Below, in pieces: positions 17,677 to 25,604 of a stretch of DNA of 64,000 bases (the stretch's first letter is position 1; each line of letters starts with the position of its first letter). The DNA is from JAJECS01 sp965262745 (lineage in GTDB: Bacteria > Chloroflexota > UBA11872): NCBI GenBank assembly GCA_965262745.1, contig OZ253558.1, positions 310,001 to 374,000 on the forward strand, written 5' to 3'. The position numbers and the translations under genes were made by a program. Below the pieces are notes generated by a model. That model was not told where the DNA came from. It worked only from the letters and a program-made list of their open reading frames with translations, and did no database searches.

Positions 17677-19557
17677 ATGGCCTGGGTCCAGATATCGGAG
17701 CGCATCTTTCGCTGGACCGACACCTGCAACGTCTACTGCGTCACCTCGGGTGACCGTGGCTTGCTCATCGACGCCGGGTCGGGCGCTGTCGTCGATCACC
17801 TTGAGGAAATCGGCGTGCGGCAGGTCGAGTGGGTGCTCCACACGCACCACCACCGCGATCAGTGCTGGGGCACCGGACGCCTCAAGGCCCACGGCGCCAA
17901 GGTCGCCGTGCCCGAGCACGAACGGCATCTCTTCGAGCAGGTCGAGCTGTTCTGGCGGCACAAGCGCGTCTACGACAACTACAACGATCGCAACACCTTC
18001 TTTTCGCTGGCGGACAACGTGGCGGTTGACGCCGACCTCGAGGACTACGAGACGTTCCGGTGGCGCGACGTTGAGCTCGAAATCGTCCCGGCCAAGGGCC
18101 ACACGCACGGCAGCAGCATGCTCATCGGCCGCATTGACGACCAGCGCGTCGCCTTTACGGGGGACCTGCTCGGCGCCGGCGGGGTGCTCTACCAATACCA
18201 CGCGCTCGAATACGGCTACGGCGATCAGCAGGGCGCGCTGTTCACGTTGGAATCTCTCCAGGCACTGCGGCGGCACGCTCCCGAGCTGGCGCTGCCCTCC
18301 CACGGGGACCTCATCGAGGACCCGGTTGGGGATTGCTCACGGCTCGAAGAGCGGCTCATAGCCCTCGCGCGTCTCGGGGCCGGCATGCGGTTCATGGGCC
18401 GCGACGGGGGGCACGGGCTTGACCTCCTGCCCGATCCCAGGTTCACCCAGGTGTCGCGGCACCTCCTATGGGGCGGACCACAAACCTGCTCCAACTTCTA
18501 CGTCCTGCTCTCTGAGAGCGGCAAGGCGTGCTTCATCGATTACGGGCACTCGTTCGCGGCGCACATGGGCGTCGCCCAAGAGCGTGAGGACGGCGACACC
18601 ATGCGCTTCGTCGTCCACCACCTCGACGAGCTGCGGGAGACGTACGGCGTGCGTGACATCGATCTGGTTCTGGTCACACACATCCACGACGATCACACGG
18701 TGGGCATTCCCTACCTGGTGCGTCACGAGGGCGCGCGCGTCTGGGCGCTCGACGAGGTCGCGCAGGTGTTGGAGGACCCCGCCGGCTGGTGCAGCACCCC
18801 TTGCACCCTGCCGCGTCCGATTCCGATCGAACGCAAGCTTCGCGACGGTGAGCGGTTCGCGTGGGAGGAGTACGAATTCGAGGTCCACCACGCTCCGGGC
18901 CAAACGGAATTTCACTCCGTGCTCGCCACGCAGATTGATGGGCAGAAGGTGGCCTTTACCGGCGACAACGTCTTTCTCGAGCTCGCGCCCGGCCATACCG
19001 GCGAAATGACGACACAGCTCTATCAGACCACCGTGTTGCGAAACAGCTTGCAGCTATGGATGCACCGTCGCTGCGCCGACGTGATGGACCTTGTGGCGCC
19101 TGACCTGGTCTGCCCCGGACATCGTGAGCTCATTTCGTGGGACGGGCGGCGCGCCGTGGAATACCGCGACTTCATCGCCCGGAAGGAGCGCGTGGTCAGG
19201 GACTTGCTCGACGAGCCGGCCGACGTGGGCGTGGACCTCTGGTGGGCGCGATTGGTTCCGTATCTGAGATCCGTCGAGCCGGGAGAAGCGTGCAGCTATC
19301 GCCTCCTGCTGCGGAACAACGCGGAGCGGCGCGTGCGGCTCGAGGCGTGCCTGCTGGTCCCGGACGGGTGGAGTGCGGACCCGTCCTATCAGTTCCTGGA
19401 CCTGGACGCCGGTGCGCGCGGTGAGCTCACGCTTTCCGCCACCGCGCCGGCGCACCCGGATGTGCGCCGCATCCTCACGGCTGAGATTCGCGTGGACGGC
19501 GAAAGCCGCGGCCCGGTGGCCGAGGCGCTGGTGACCGTGGGCGACGGCGCGGGATAG
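17677..19557 (+). CDS. Tandem metallo-beta-lactamase-fold protein with C-terminal beta domain
   Basis: This 626-residue protein has two metallo-beta-lactamase domains. The first (about 1-230) carries the zinc motif LHTHHHRDQCWG and later GHTHGSS and FTGDLLG. The second (about 270-500) carries VTHIHDDHTVG, APGQTEFHS and FTGDNVF. The last 110 residues look like an immunoglobulin-like NEW3-type beta sandwich (YRLLLRNNAERRVRLEACLLVPDGW). There is no signal peptide. Each domain has HxHxDH-like ligands, with the first slightly altered (HTHHHRDQ). It is a predicted hydrolase; the substrate is unknown. ATG 17677 is chosen because the fold starts directly after it. Confidence 0.82.
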   Translation: MAWVQISERIFRWTDTCNVYCVTSGDRGLLIDAGSGAVVDHLEEIGVRQVEWVLHTHHHRDQCWGTGRLKAHGAKVAVPEHERHLFEQVELFWRHKRVYDNYNDRNTFFSLADNVAVDADLEDYETFRWRDVELEIVPAKGHTHGSSMLIGRIDDQRVAFTGDLLGAGGVLYQYHALEYGYGDQQGALFTLESLQALRRHAPELALPSHGDLIEDPVGDCSRLEERLIALARLGAGMRFMGRDGGHGLDLLPDPRFTQVSRHLLWGGPQTCSNFYVLLSESGKACFIDYGHSFAAHMGVAQEREDGDTMRFVVHHLDELRETYGVRDIDLVLVTHIHDDHTVGIPYLVRHEGARVWALDEVAQVLEDPAGWCSTPCTLPRPIPIERKLRDGERFAWEEYEFEVHHAPGQTEFHSVLATQIDGQKVAFTGDNVFLELAPGHTGEMTTQLYQTTVLRNSLQLWMHRRCADVMDLVAPDLVCPGHRELISWDGRRAVEYRDFIARKERVVRDLLDEPADVGVDLWWARLVPYLRSVEPGEACSYRLLLRNNAERRVRLEACLLVPDGWSADPSYQFLDLDAGARGELTLSATAPAHPDVRRILTAEIRVDGESRGPVAEALVTVGDGAG

Positions 19558-19581
19558 CCGGCATACCGAAAGGGGAGCAGC

Positions 19582-20511
19582 GTGCGTGTATTGATGATGG
19601 GATCGGGCGGGGTTGGCGGCTTCGTCGGAGCCCGGCTCCTCGAGACCGGCCACGACGTGACCTTCGTCGCCCGTGGGGCGCATCTAGCCGCGATACGGGA
19701 TCGCGGGCTATGCATGCTCAGCGAAGACGGATCGCGTCGTGTGCTTCAGGTCAACGTGGTTGAACGGCCGGCGGATGCCGGGTCGACATTCGATCTCGTG
19801 GTGTTTGCGGTCAAGGCTTACGACACGCTGTCAGCCGCCGAATTGCTGCGCCCCGCGCTCGGTGAGGAAACGGCGGTGCTCACCCTGCAGAACGGCATTG
19901 ACAACGTGCCAATGCTGTCGTCGGTCGTTGGCGCGGAGCATGTGATCGGCGGCGCCACCTGGCTCACCGCTCACATCGCCGAGCCCGGCGTCATCGAGTT
20001 TCAGGACGCCCTGGTTCGAGCGGCCATCGGCGAGCCGGCCGGGGGTATGTCCGACCGTGTGGAGACTATTGGATCGGCGCTGCGCGCCTGCGGCATCGAA
20101 ACCGAGGTCAGCGATGACATCAACCGGATCCTGTGGAGCAAGATCGTGCTGCTCTCGGTCCATGGAGGCATGAGCGCCGCCTGCCAGCTTCCGCTCGGCG
20201 ACATCTTGTCCACCGAGGGCATGGAGGACGTCTACCGCGGGATGTTCAACGAAGCGGCGGCCGTTGGACGGGCGGTGGGCGTCGACCTGCCGGACTCGAC
20301 GAGCGACGATCTGGTAGCCCTCTTGCAGTCGGCGCCCGCGGACAACACCACGTCGCTTCAGGTTGACTTCGGCCACCAGCGCCGCGTCGAGTTGGAGTAC
20401 CTGACGGGTGCAGTGGTGCGCCGCGGCCGTGATGCCGGCGTGCCCACGCCGGCGCTCGAGGCCATATATCTTTCCCTCAAGGCGCGTGCGCGCGCCTTCG
20501 GCGGGATCTAG
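19582..20511 (+). CDS. panE: 2-dehydropantoate 2-reductase family protein
   Basis: This 309-residue NADPH-dependent reductase of the ApbA/PanE family normally makes pantoate for coenzyme A. The N-terminal Rossmann motif is VLMMGSGGVGGFVGARL. LVVFAVKAYDT contains the conserved lysine region, LQNGIDNVPML matches the family NG(I/V) motif, and the catalytic lysine is in INRILWSKIVLLS. GTG 19582 is supported by AAAGGGGAG upstream. Many paralogues of this family act on other ketoacids, so the pantothenate role is probable but not proven. Confidence 0.82.
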   Translation: MRVLMMGSGGVGGFVGARLLETGHDVTFVARGAHLAAIRDRGLCMLSEDGSRRVLQVNVVERPADAGSTFDLVVFAVKAYDTLSAAELLRPALGEETAVLTLQNGIDNVPMLSSVVGAEHVIGGATWLTAHIAEPGVIEFQDALVRAAIGEPAGGMSDRVETIGSALRACGIETEVSDDINRILWSKIVLLSVHGGMSAACQLPLGDILSTEGMEDVYRGMFNEAAAVGRAVGVDLPDSTSDDLVALLQSAPADNTTSLQVDFGHQRRVELEYLTGAVVRRGRDAGVPTPALEAIYLSLKARARAFGGI

Positions 20512-20549
20512 CCGCTCGCCCGAACCGCCGGACACCGTCCCTGGCGGTG

Positions 20550-20555
20550 TACAAT
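20550..20555 (+). promoter_or_regulatory. Possible -10 box ahead of rpmG-secE-nusG
   Basis: TACAAT stands 87 bases before the rpmG ATG in otherwise GC-rich sequence and is the best -10 candidate for the housekeeping block. The -35 region is not clear. Confidence 0.35.
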
Positions 20556-20641
20556 GCGGCATCCCCTGGCCAGTGCCTTGGGAGTGCGCGTAGTGCGGCC
20601 GGCGACGCGCATTGCGCGCCACGGCCCTGTGGAACGATCTG

Positions 20642-20806
20642 ATGCCCCGACGCGGTGATCGACTTGTCATAACACTTGAGTGCACGGACTGCGGCTCGCG
20701 GGGCTACGTTTCCAGCAAGAACCGGCGCAACGATCCGGATCGTATGGAGCTCAGGAAATTCTGCGCACGCTGCCGCGAACATCGAAGCCATCGTGAAACT
20801 CGTTAG
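20642..20806 (+). CDS. rpmG: Ribosomal protein bL33
   Basis: This 54-residue protein has the bL33 pattern VITLECTDCGSRGYVSSKNRRN, a short basic stretch, and RKFCARCREHRSHRETR. The two CxxC pairs make it the zinc-binding C+ form. It belongs to the large ribosomal subunit near the E site. Its 3' end overlaps the likely start of secE by 14 bases, in the common rpmG-secE-nusG order. Confidence 0.93.
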   Translation: MPRRGDRLVITLECTDCGSRGYVSSKNRRNDPDRMELRKFCARCREHRSHRETR

Positions 20807-21062
20807 AGAGCAATCCAGTCGGGCTCCGGCCCACCGCGGCCGCGCACGGCGCCGATCGGGGCCGGCGAGCCGGTTGGCAAGCCTTCCGGGCGCGGGATTC
20901 ATGCGCGACGCCTACGGCGAGTTGCGCAAGGCCCACTGGCCGACGCGTGAGCAAACGATGCGCCTGACCGGCTTGGTGGTGGCCATCAGCCTCATCATGT
21001 CGATCCTGCTCGGGTTGGCCGACTATGTGTTCGCCCAGCTGTTCGACGTGATCGTGGCCTAG
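20793..21062 (+). CDS. secE: Preprotein translocase subunit SecE
   Basis: SecE is the small membrane clamp of the SecYEG channel. The conserved cytoplasmic helix is MRDAYGELRKAHWPTREQ, followed by one membrane helix (LTGLVVAISLIMSILLGLADYVFAQLF). GTG 20793 gives 89 residues with a basic N-terminal extension. A shorter form could begin at ATG 20901 (53 residues), so the exact start is uncertain. The gene overlaps rpmG and is followed after 12 bases by nusG. Confidence 0.88.
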   Translation: MKLVREQSSRAPAHRGRARRRSGPASRLASLPGAGFMRDAYGELRKAHWPTREQTMRLTGLVVAISLIMSILLGLADYVFAQLFDVIVA

Positions 21063-21074
21063 AAGGAGATAGCC

Positions 21075-21677
21075 GTGGCTACATCGTCTGAACCTGCCAA
21101 GACCATGATCCCCATCGCCCACGACGATGCCGGCTGGTTCGTGATAAATACGTACTCGGGCTACGAGGGCAAGGTGAAGGACAACCTGGAGCACCGCGTG
21201 GTCTCCATGGACGCCTCCGACAAGATCTTCGACGTGATCGTGCCGACCGAGGAAATCGAAGAGGTCAAGCACGGCCAGCGCCGCCGCGTGAACCGCAAGA
21301 TGTATCCCGGCTACGTGCTGGTGCGCATGGTGCTCGACGATGAGTCGTGGCTGGTTGTGCGCAACACGCCGGGCGTCGTGAACTTCGTCGGTTCGGGCAA
21401 TCGCCCAACGCGGCTGCCGCCGGAAGAGGCGGACGTGATTTTCAAGCAGATGGAGGGCGAGACTCCGCGTCCAGAGGTTCGCATTCAGATTGGCGAGCGG
21501 GTCAAGATCATCGACGGCCCCTTCACCGACTTCTTCGGCACCGTCGACGAAGTGCTCGACGAGAAAGAGCGCTTGCGCGTGCTTGTTTCCTTCTTTGGCC
21601 GCGAGACGCCCGTCGAGCTGGACTTCCTGCAAGTCGAGAAGCAAAGTGGCGGGCCCGTGGCCGGCGCCAGCGGCTAG
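21075..21677 (+). CDS. nusG: Transcription termination/antitermination factor NusG
   Basis: This 200-residue protein has the NGN domain (GWFVINTYSGYEGKVKDNLEHR, then KMYPGYVLVRMVLDDESWLVVRNTPGVVNFVG). The C-terminal KOW domain (VKIIDGPFTDFFGTVDEVLDEKERLRVLVSFFGRETPVELDFLQVE) binds Rho or S10. GTG 21075 follows a strong AAGGAGAT. It sits between secE and rplK as in most bacteria. Confidence 0.97.
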   Translation: MATSSEPAKTMIPIAHDDAGWFVINTYSGYEGKVKDNLEHRVVSMDASDKIFDVIVPTEEIEEVKHGQRRRVNRKMYPGYVLVRMVLDDESWLVVRNTPGVVNFVGSGNRPTRLPPEEADVIFKQMEGETPRPEVRIQIGERVKIIDGPFTDFFGTVDEVLDEKERLRVLVSFFGRETPVELDFLQVEKQSGGPVAGASG

Positions 21678-21686
21678 ACTAACGAC

Positions 21687-22112
21687 ATGGCACGCAGAGT
21701 TCGATCCATCGTGAAGTTGCAGCTTGCGGCCGGTCAGGCCACGCCGGCGCCGCCGGTCGGCCCGGCATTGGGCACCCACGGCGTGAATATCATCGAATTC
21801 ACCAAGCAGTACAACGAGCGCACCAAGGACCAGATCGGATCGGTGGTTCCCGTCGAGATCATGGTCTACGAGGACCGGTCGTTCTCGTTCGTCACCAAGA
21901 CGCCGCCGGTGTCGGACCTGTTGCGCAAGGCAGCCGGCGTTGAGAAGGGATCGGCCATTCCGCATGAGGAAGTGGCGGGCACGATCACCCGGCGTCAACT
22001 CCGTGAAATCGCCAAGGCAAAAATGCCCGACCTGAACGCATACGATGTCGAATCTGCCGAGCGCGTGGTTGCGGGAACGGCGCGCAGCATGGGCGTTCTG
22101 GTGGAGGGCTAG
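21687..22112 (+). CDS. rplK: Ribosomal protein uL11
   Basis: This 141-residue protein is the full uL11. The N-terminal domain has KLQLAAGQATPAPPVGPALG with the proline-rich linker. The rRNA-binding C-terminal domain has FVTKTPPVSDLLRKAAG and AKMPDLNAYDVESAERVVAGTARSMGV. It forms the stalk base with L10. It lies two bases before rplA. Confidence 0.97.
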   Translation: MARRVRSIVKLQLAAGQATPAPPVGPALGTHGVNIIEFTKQYNERTKDQIGSVVPVEIMVYEDRSFSFVTKTPPVSDLLRKAAGVEKGSAIPHEEVAGTITRRQLREIAKAKMPDLNAYDVESAERVVAGTARSMGVLVEG

Positions 22113-22114
22113 GC

Positions 22115-22831
22115 ATGCCGCGCCACGGCAAACGATATAGGCAGGCGGCGGAGATGGTGGATGCGAACGCCCACCTCACGCTTGCTGCGGCCATCGACCT
22201 GCTGACGCAACTCCCGCGCGCGAAGTTTGACGAAACCGTCGAGTTGCACCTGCGGCTCGGGGTGGATCCCACGCATCAAGACCAGCAAGTGCGCGGCACG
22301 CTGTCGCTGCCGCACGGCACCGGGCGGACCGTCCGAGTGATTGCGTTCGCCTCGGGCGACGGTGTCCAGCAGGCGCGTGATGCCGGGGCCGAAGAGGTTG
22401 GCACCGACGAGCTTGCCAAGCGCATCCAGGGCGGATGGTTGGACTTCGACGCCGCCGTGGCCATGCCCGACACCATGCGCATCATCGGACCGCTGGGCCG
22501 CATTCTCGGACCGCGCGGGCTCATGCCGAACGCCCGCGCGGGAACGGTGACCAACGATGTGGGCCGCGTCATCAAGGACCTCAAGGCGGGCCGCGTCGAG
22601 TTCCGCGTGGAGCGGTTGGCCAACGTGCATGTGCGCTGCGGGAAGGTGTCCATGGGCGCCGCGGCGCTCAAGGAAAACGTCGCGACGATCGTGGATGCCA
22701 TCGTGCAGGCCCGTCCCGCCGCGGCCAAAGGCACCTACCTGCTATCGGCCACCCTCACCACATCCATGGGCCCGGGCATTCCGGTCGACGTATCCCGAAT
22801 CCACGAGGAGGCCGCCGCGCTGGCCGCCTGA
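22115..22831 (+). CDS. rplA: Ribosomal protein uL1
   Basis: This 238-residue protein is a full-length uL1. It has the N-terminal MPRHGKRYRQAAE, LPHGTGRTVRVIAF, and the conserved LGRILGPRGLMPNARAGTV segment of domain II. The C-terminal part (FRVERLANVHVRCGKVSMG) closes domain I. uL1 is part of the L1 stalk and often represses its own operon. Confidence 0.97.
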   Translation: MPRHGKRYRQAAEMVDANAHLTLAAAIDLLTQLPRAKFDETVELHLRLGVDPTHQDQQVRGTLSLPHGTGRTVRVIAFASGDGVQQARDAGAEEVGTDELAKRIQGGWLDFDAAVAMPDTMRIIGPLGRILGPRGLMPNARAGTVTNDVGRVIKDLKAGRVEFRVERLANVHVRCGKVSMGAAALKENVATIVDAIVQARPAAAKGTYLLSATLTTSMGPGIPVDVSRIHEEAAALAA

Positions 22832-22860
22832 CGGGGCCGGCGAATCAAACACAACCCTTT

Positions 22861-22925
22861 GCCGTAAGCCGAAGACTGCGGGTGCGAAGCAGAAGCTCCC
22901 TTCCGGGACGCCCGTTGAGGCGCGG
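22861..22925 (+). promoter_or_regulatory. L10 leader (rplJL autoregulatory RNA)
   Basis: The 175-base gap between rplA and rplJ contains CCGAAGACTGCGGGTGCGAAG and, about 20 bases on, CGCCCGTTGAGGCG. This resembles the conserved L10-leader core, in which a GGGTGC side pairs with a CCCG side around kink-turn-like bases. Here CGGG at 22879-22882 can pair with CCCG at 22911-22914. In known systems the L10(L12)4 complex binds this leader and limits rplJL expression. The call is by motif and position. Confidence 0.7.
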
Positions 22926-23006
22926 ATGGCCATGCCAACAGTGGTGCTCCATCGCGCTGCTTGGCGATGCGAGGCAAGGTCGTTCGCGGAAAGGACGTTG
23001 AAGCTC

Positions 23007-23543
23007 ATGGCCACCAAGCCCGAAAAGGTCGAGATCGTTGATGCGTTGACGGCGGCGCTCGCCGAAGCGCCGCTCAGCGTTGTCACCGGCTATACCGGCC
23101 TCGCCGTGTCGGACATGCAGGAGCTGCGGCGGCAAATGCGCGAGTCCGGCGCCGGGTTTCGAGTGGTGAAGAATTCGCTCGCGATCCTCGCGGCGCGCCA
23201 GAGTAACGCCGCGCACCTGGAGCCGTTCTTCCACGGCCAGACCGCATTCGCATTCAGTGGTGAGGACGTCATCGGGGCCGCGCGCGCTTTGCGCGGCTTC
23301 GCCGCCGCCCACCCGAGCATGGAGATTCGGGGCGGTGTGGGTGGAGGAGCGTCGCTTGACCGCGAGCGTATTTTGCGACTCGCCTCGCTGTTTGGAGTCG
23401 ATCAGTTGCGAGCAGAGTTGGTCTGGTCGGTCGAAAGCCCGATCTCCAGCCTGGTTCGCACGTTGGAGGGCACGATTCACGGGCTGGTCTACGCCCTGCA
23501 GGAACGCGTAGATCAACTGCAACCACACGCGGAAGGAGCGTGA
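23007..23543 (+). CDS. rplJ: Ribosomal protein uL10
   Basis: This 178-residue protein carries the L7/L12 dimers of the stalk. The rRNA-binding domain has KVEIVDALTAALAEAPLSVVTGYTGLAV, MQELRRQMRESGAGFRVVKNSLA and the TAFAFS strand. The C-terminal helix (IHGLVYALQERVDQLQ) binds L12. ATG 23007 starts at the usual family N-terminus, just after the leader RNA. Confidence 0.96.
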   Translation: MATKPEKVEIVDALTAALAEAPLSVVTGYTGLAVSDMQELRRQMRESGAGFRVVKNSLAILAARQSNAAHLEPFFHGQTAFAFSGEDVIGAARALRGFAAAHPSMEIRGGVGGGASLDRERILRLASLFGVDQLRAELVWSVESPISSLVRTLEGTIHGLVYALQERVDQLQPHAEGA

Positions 23544-23546
23544 CGG

Positions 23547-23933
23547 ATGGCAACAGTCAGCAAGGACGACATTCTCGGCGCCATTGACTCCATGACCGTT
23601 CTGGAGCTCAGTGAGCTGGTCGAGGCTCTCAAGGAGAAATACAACGTCACCGGAGCGCCGACGGCGATGGCCATGGGGCCTGCGGCCGACGGCGCCAACG
23701 GTGCCGCGGCCGAGGTGGAACAGACCGAGTTCACGGTGCACTTGGAGACCTCCGGCCAGCAGAAGATTCAGGTCATCAAGGCCGTGCGCGAGATTACGGG
23801 CCTTGGCCTGCGCGAGGCCAAGGGCGTCGTCGACGCGGCACCGGGGCCGGTGAAGGAAGGCGTTTCGAAGGAAGAAGGCGACCAGATCGTCGCCAAGCTT
23901 GCCGAAGTGGGCGCCACCGCGGAGTTGCGCTAG
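23547..23933 (+). CDS. rplL: Ribosomal protein bL12 (L7/L12)
   Basis: This 128-residue stalk protein has the N-terminal dimerisation helix (DDILGAIDSMTVLELSELVEALKEKYNV), a short Ala/Gly-rich hinge, and the C-terminal factor-binding domain. That domain includes the signature KIQVIKAVREITGLGLREAKGVVDAAPGPVKEGVSKEE. GGAAGGAG precedes the ATG. The usual rpoB/rpoC genes do not follow; a glycosyltransferase starts 31 bases later. Confidence 0.97.
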   Translation: MATVSKDDILGAIDSMTVLELSELVEALKEKYNVTGAPTAMAMGPAADGANGAAAEVEQTEFTVHLETSGQQKIQVIKAVREITGLGLREAKGVVDAAPGPVKEGVSKEEGDQIVAKLAEVGATAELR

Positions 23934-23964
23934 GTCGAATTCCGGCGGCTCTGGGAGGCCGGCC

Positions 23965-24840
23965 ATGGTTGACGCGGTCGTCGTGGCGCATGGTTTCGGT
24001 GCTCGGGCGCGCCGCTGTGTGGATGCGCTGCGCCGCAGCTCGCAGCCGGCGCGGCGGATCGTGCTTGTCGACACCTCGGCGGACGGCTCGGCGCTCGCGG
24101 CGTTTCCGAATGCGGAGCCGTGGCTGCACGCCATCGCCCGCCCGGACAACCCCGGCTATGGAGCCGCCGCGAACGAGGGCATAGCTGCTACCCAGGCGCC
24201 GTACGTGCTAGTCATGAACGACGACGTGTTCGTAGACCCCTGCGCGATCGAGCACATGCTGGACTACGCCGAAGCTGAGTGCGACGTGGCCTGTGTCGGC
24301 CCGGATTTCAGGGACGTCGACGGCGCGCGGCAGGAGGGCGCCTTTCGTTTCCCCGGCGTGGCGCAAGCCGCCATCGACGCCTGGCCGGCGCCGGCGTGGT
24401 TGCGCCGCGGACGACTCAACGGGCGCATCGTGGCGGATGGCGCTCCGGTCGAGATCGACCACCCGCTTGGCGCTTGCATGATGCTGCGGCGGCTGGCGCT
24501 TGATGTCGTGGGCGGCTTCTCCGCCGACTATTGGATGTATTGCGAGGAGATTGACTTGTGCCGTCGGCTCAAGGACTACGGCTGGCGGGTGGCGCAGGTT
24601 CCAGCGGCGCGGGTCTGGCACGTCGGCGGCGCCAGCACTCGAAGGCAGCCCGACCGCATGCTCGCCCAGCTCTATCGGAGCCGAGCGCGCTGGTACCGGA
24701 CCCATACGCCGCCGCTGGTGGCCTGGGCTTCACGGGCAGCCATGCGCTGGGGGCTGCGTGCTCAAGCCGCGTTGGATGTGGCGGCTGGACGGAAGCCGAC
24801 AGACAACGACGGTGCCCTGGCGGCCCTCGACGAGCCGTGA
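23965..24840 (+). CDS. Glycosyltransferase family 2 (rhamnosyltransferase-like)
   Basis: This 291-residue GT-A enzyme has the N-terminal strand VDAVVVAHGF, a NPGYGAAANEGI motif, and the VMNDDVF segment where most relatives have N-A-D. LGACMMLRRLALDVVGGFSADYWMYCEEIDLCRRL carries the acidic E-E-x-D catalytic region. It probably transfers a sugar to a cell-surface polysaccharide. It starts directly after rplL and is coupled to the next gene by a GTGA overlap. Confidence 0.87.
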   Translation: MVDAVVVAHGFGARARRCVDALRRSSQPARRIVLVDTSADGSALAAFPNAEPWLHAIARPDNPGYGAAANEGIAATQAPYVLVMNDDVFVDPCAIEHMLDYAEAECDVACVGPDFRDVDGARQEGAFRFPGVAQAAIDAWPAPAWLRRGRLNGRIVADGAPVEIDHPLGACMMLRRLALDVVGGFSADYWMYCEEIDLCRRLKDYGWRVAQVPAARVWHVGGASTRRQPDRMLAQLYRSRARWYRTHTPPLVAWASRAAMRWGLRAQAALDVAAGRKPTDNDGALAALDEP

Positions 24841-25604
24841 GCCGCCCAGTGCCGCTAAGCGCGGTCGTGATCGCCGCCGGCGAGGCGGCCAACATCGAGC
24901 CGTGCCTGCGGACGCTCGCCTGGTGCGACGAGCGCTTGGTCGTGGATGCCTTCAGCACTGACGGCACGCCGCACGCCGTTCCAACTGGCACTCGCGTCGT
25001 TGAGCGTCGCTTCACCACCTTCGCCGCCCAACGACAGGACGCTCTCGCTCGCGCCGCCAATGACTGGGTGATCTTCGTCGATGCCGACGAGCGCGTGTCC
25101 GACGCCCTGGCGTCAGAAGTGCAAGCCCGGGCCGGACGTGAATCTCATGCGGCTTACATGATTCCGCGCCGGAATCGCATCTTCGGGCACTGGATGCGCG
25201 GGAGCGGCTGGGCGCCTGACTCGCAGTGCCGCGTCATGGATCGTCGCCGCGTGCGTTACCCAAGTGAGCAGGCGGTGCACGAGGTGCCCGATGTTCGCGG
25301 CAGTGTTGGCGCGCTCGACGCGCCGCTCGTCCACTACAGCTATCGCACGATTCGCGAGTTTCGTCGGCGGCAGCGGCGGTATGCCCGCATGCACGCAAAC
25401 GGCCTCTATGCGGCAGGTGTGCGGCGGCGCCGCACGGCTGTTGTGGCGCAACCGTTGCGGGAGCTGCGGCGACGCTTGGTTGAGCACCGCGGGTACCGCG
25501 ACGGCTGGGTCGGGCTGCAACTGGCGCTGCTGATGGCGGAGTACGAGTGGCGTCTGCAGCGCGGACTGGCGCGGTGCTGGCGCCGCGGCGCTCCCTTGCA
25601 GTGA
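24837..25604 (+). CDS. Glycosyltransferase family 2 (WaaE-like)
   Basis: This 255-residue GT2 has LSAVVIAAGEAANIEPCL, then FAAQRQDALARAANDWVIFVDADERVS with the DxD metal site, and IFGHWMRGSGWAPDSQCRVMDRR. This layout matches the WaaE/KdtX branch that works on lipopolysaccharide core or other surface glycans. GTG 24837 overlaps the previous stop by four bases. It is one of four overlapping glycosyltransferase genes. Confidence 0.87.
   Translation: MSRPVPLSAVVIAAGEAANIEPCLRTLAWCDERLVVDAFSTDGTPHAVPTGTRVVERRFTTFAAQRQDALARAANDWVIFVDADERVSDALASEVQARAGRESHAAYMIPRRNRIFGHWMRGSGWAPDSQCRVMDRRRVRYPSEQAVHEVPDVRGSVGALDAPLVHYSYRTIREFRRRQRRYARMHANGLYAAGVRRRRTAVVAQPLRELRRRLVEHRGYRDGWVGLQLALLMAEYEWRLQRGLARCWRRGAPLQ

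Noticed and set aside
20751..21998. 415-codon minus-strand frame over secE, nusG and rplK
   Set aside because: It runs opposite three certain housekeeping genes and has no recognisable domain.
22845..24149. 434-codon minus-strand frame over rplJ, rplL and a glycosyltransferase start
   Set aside because: Antisense to ribosomal protein genes that are beyond doubt.
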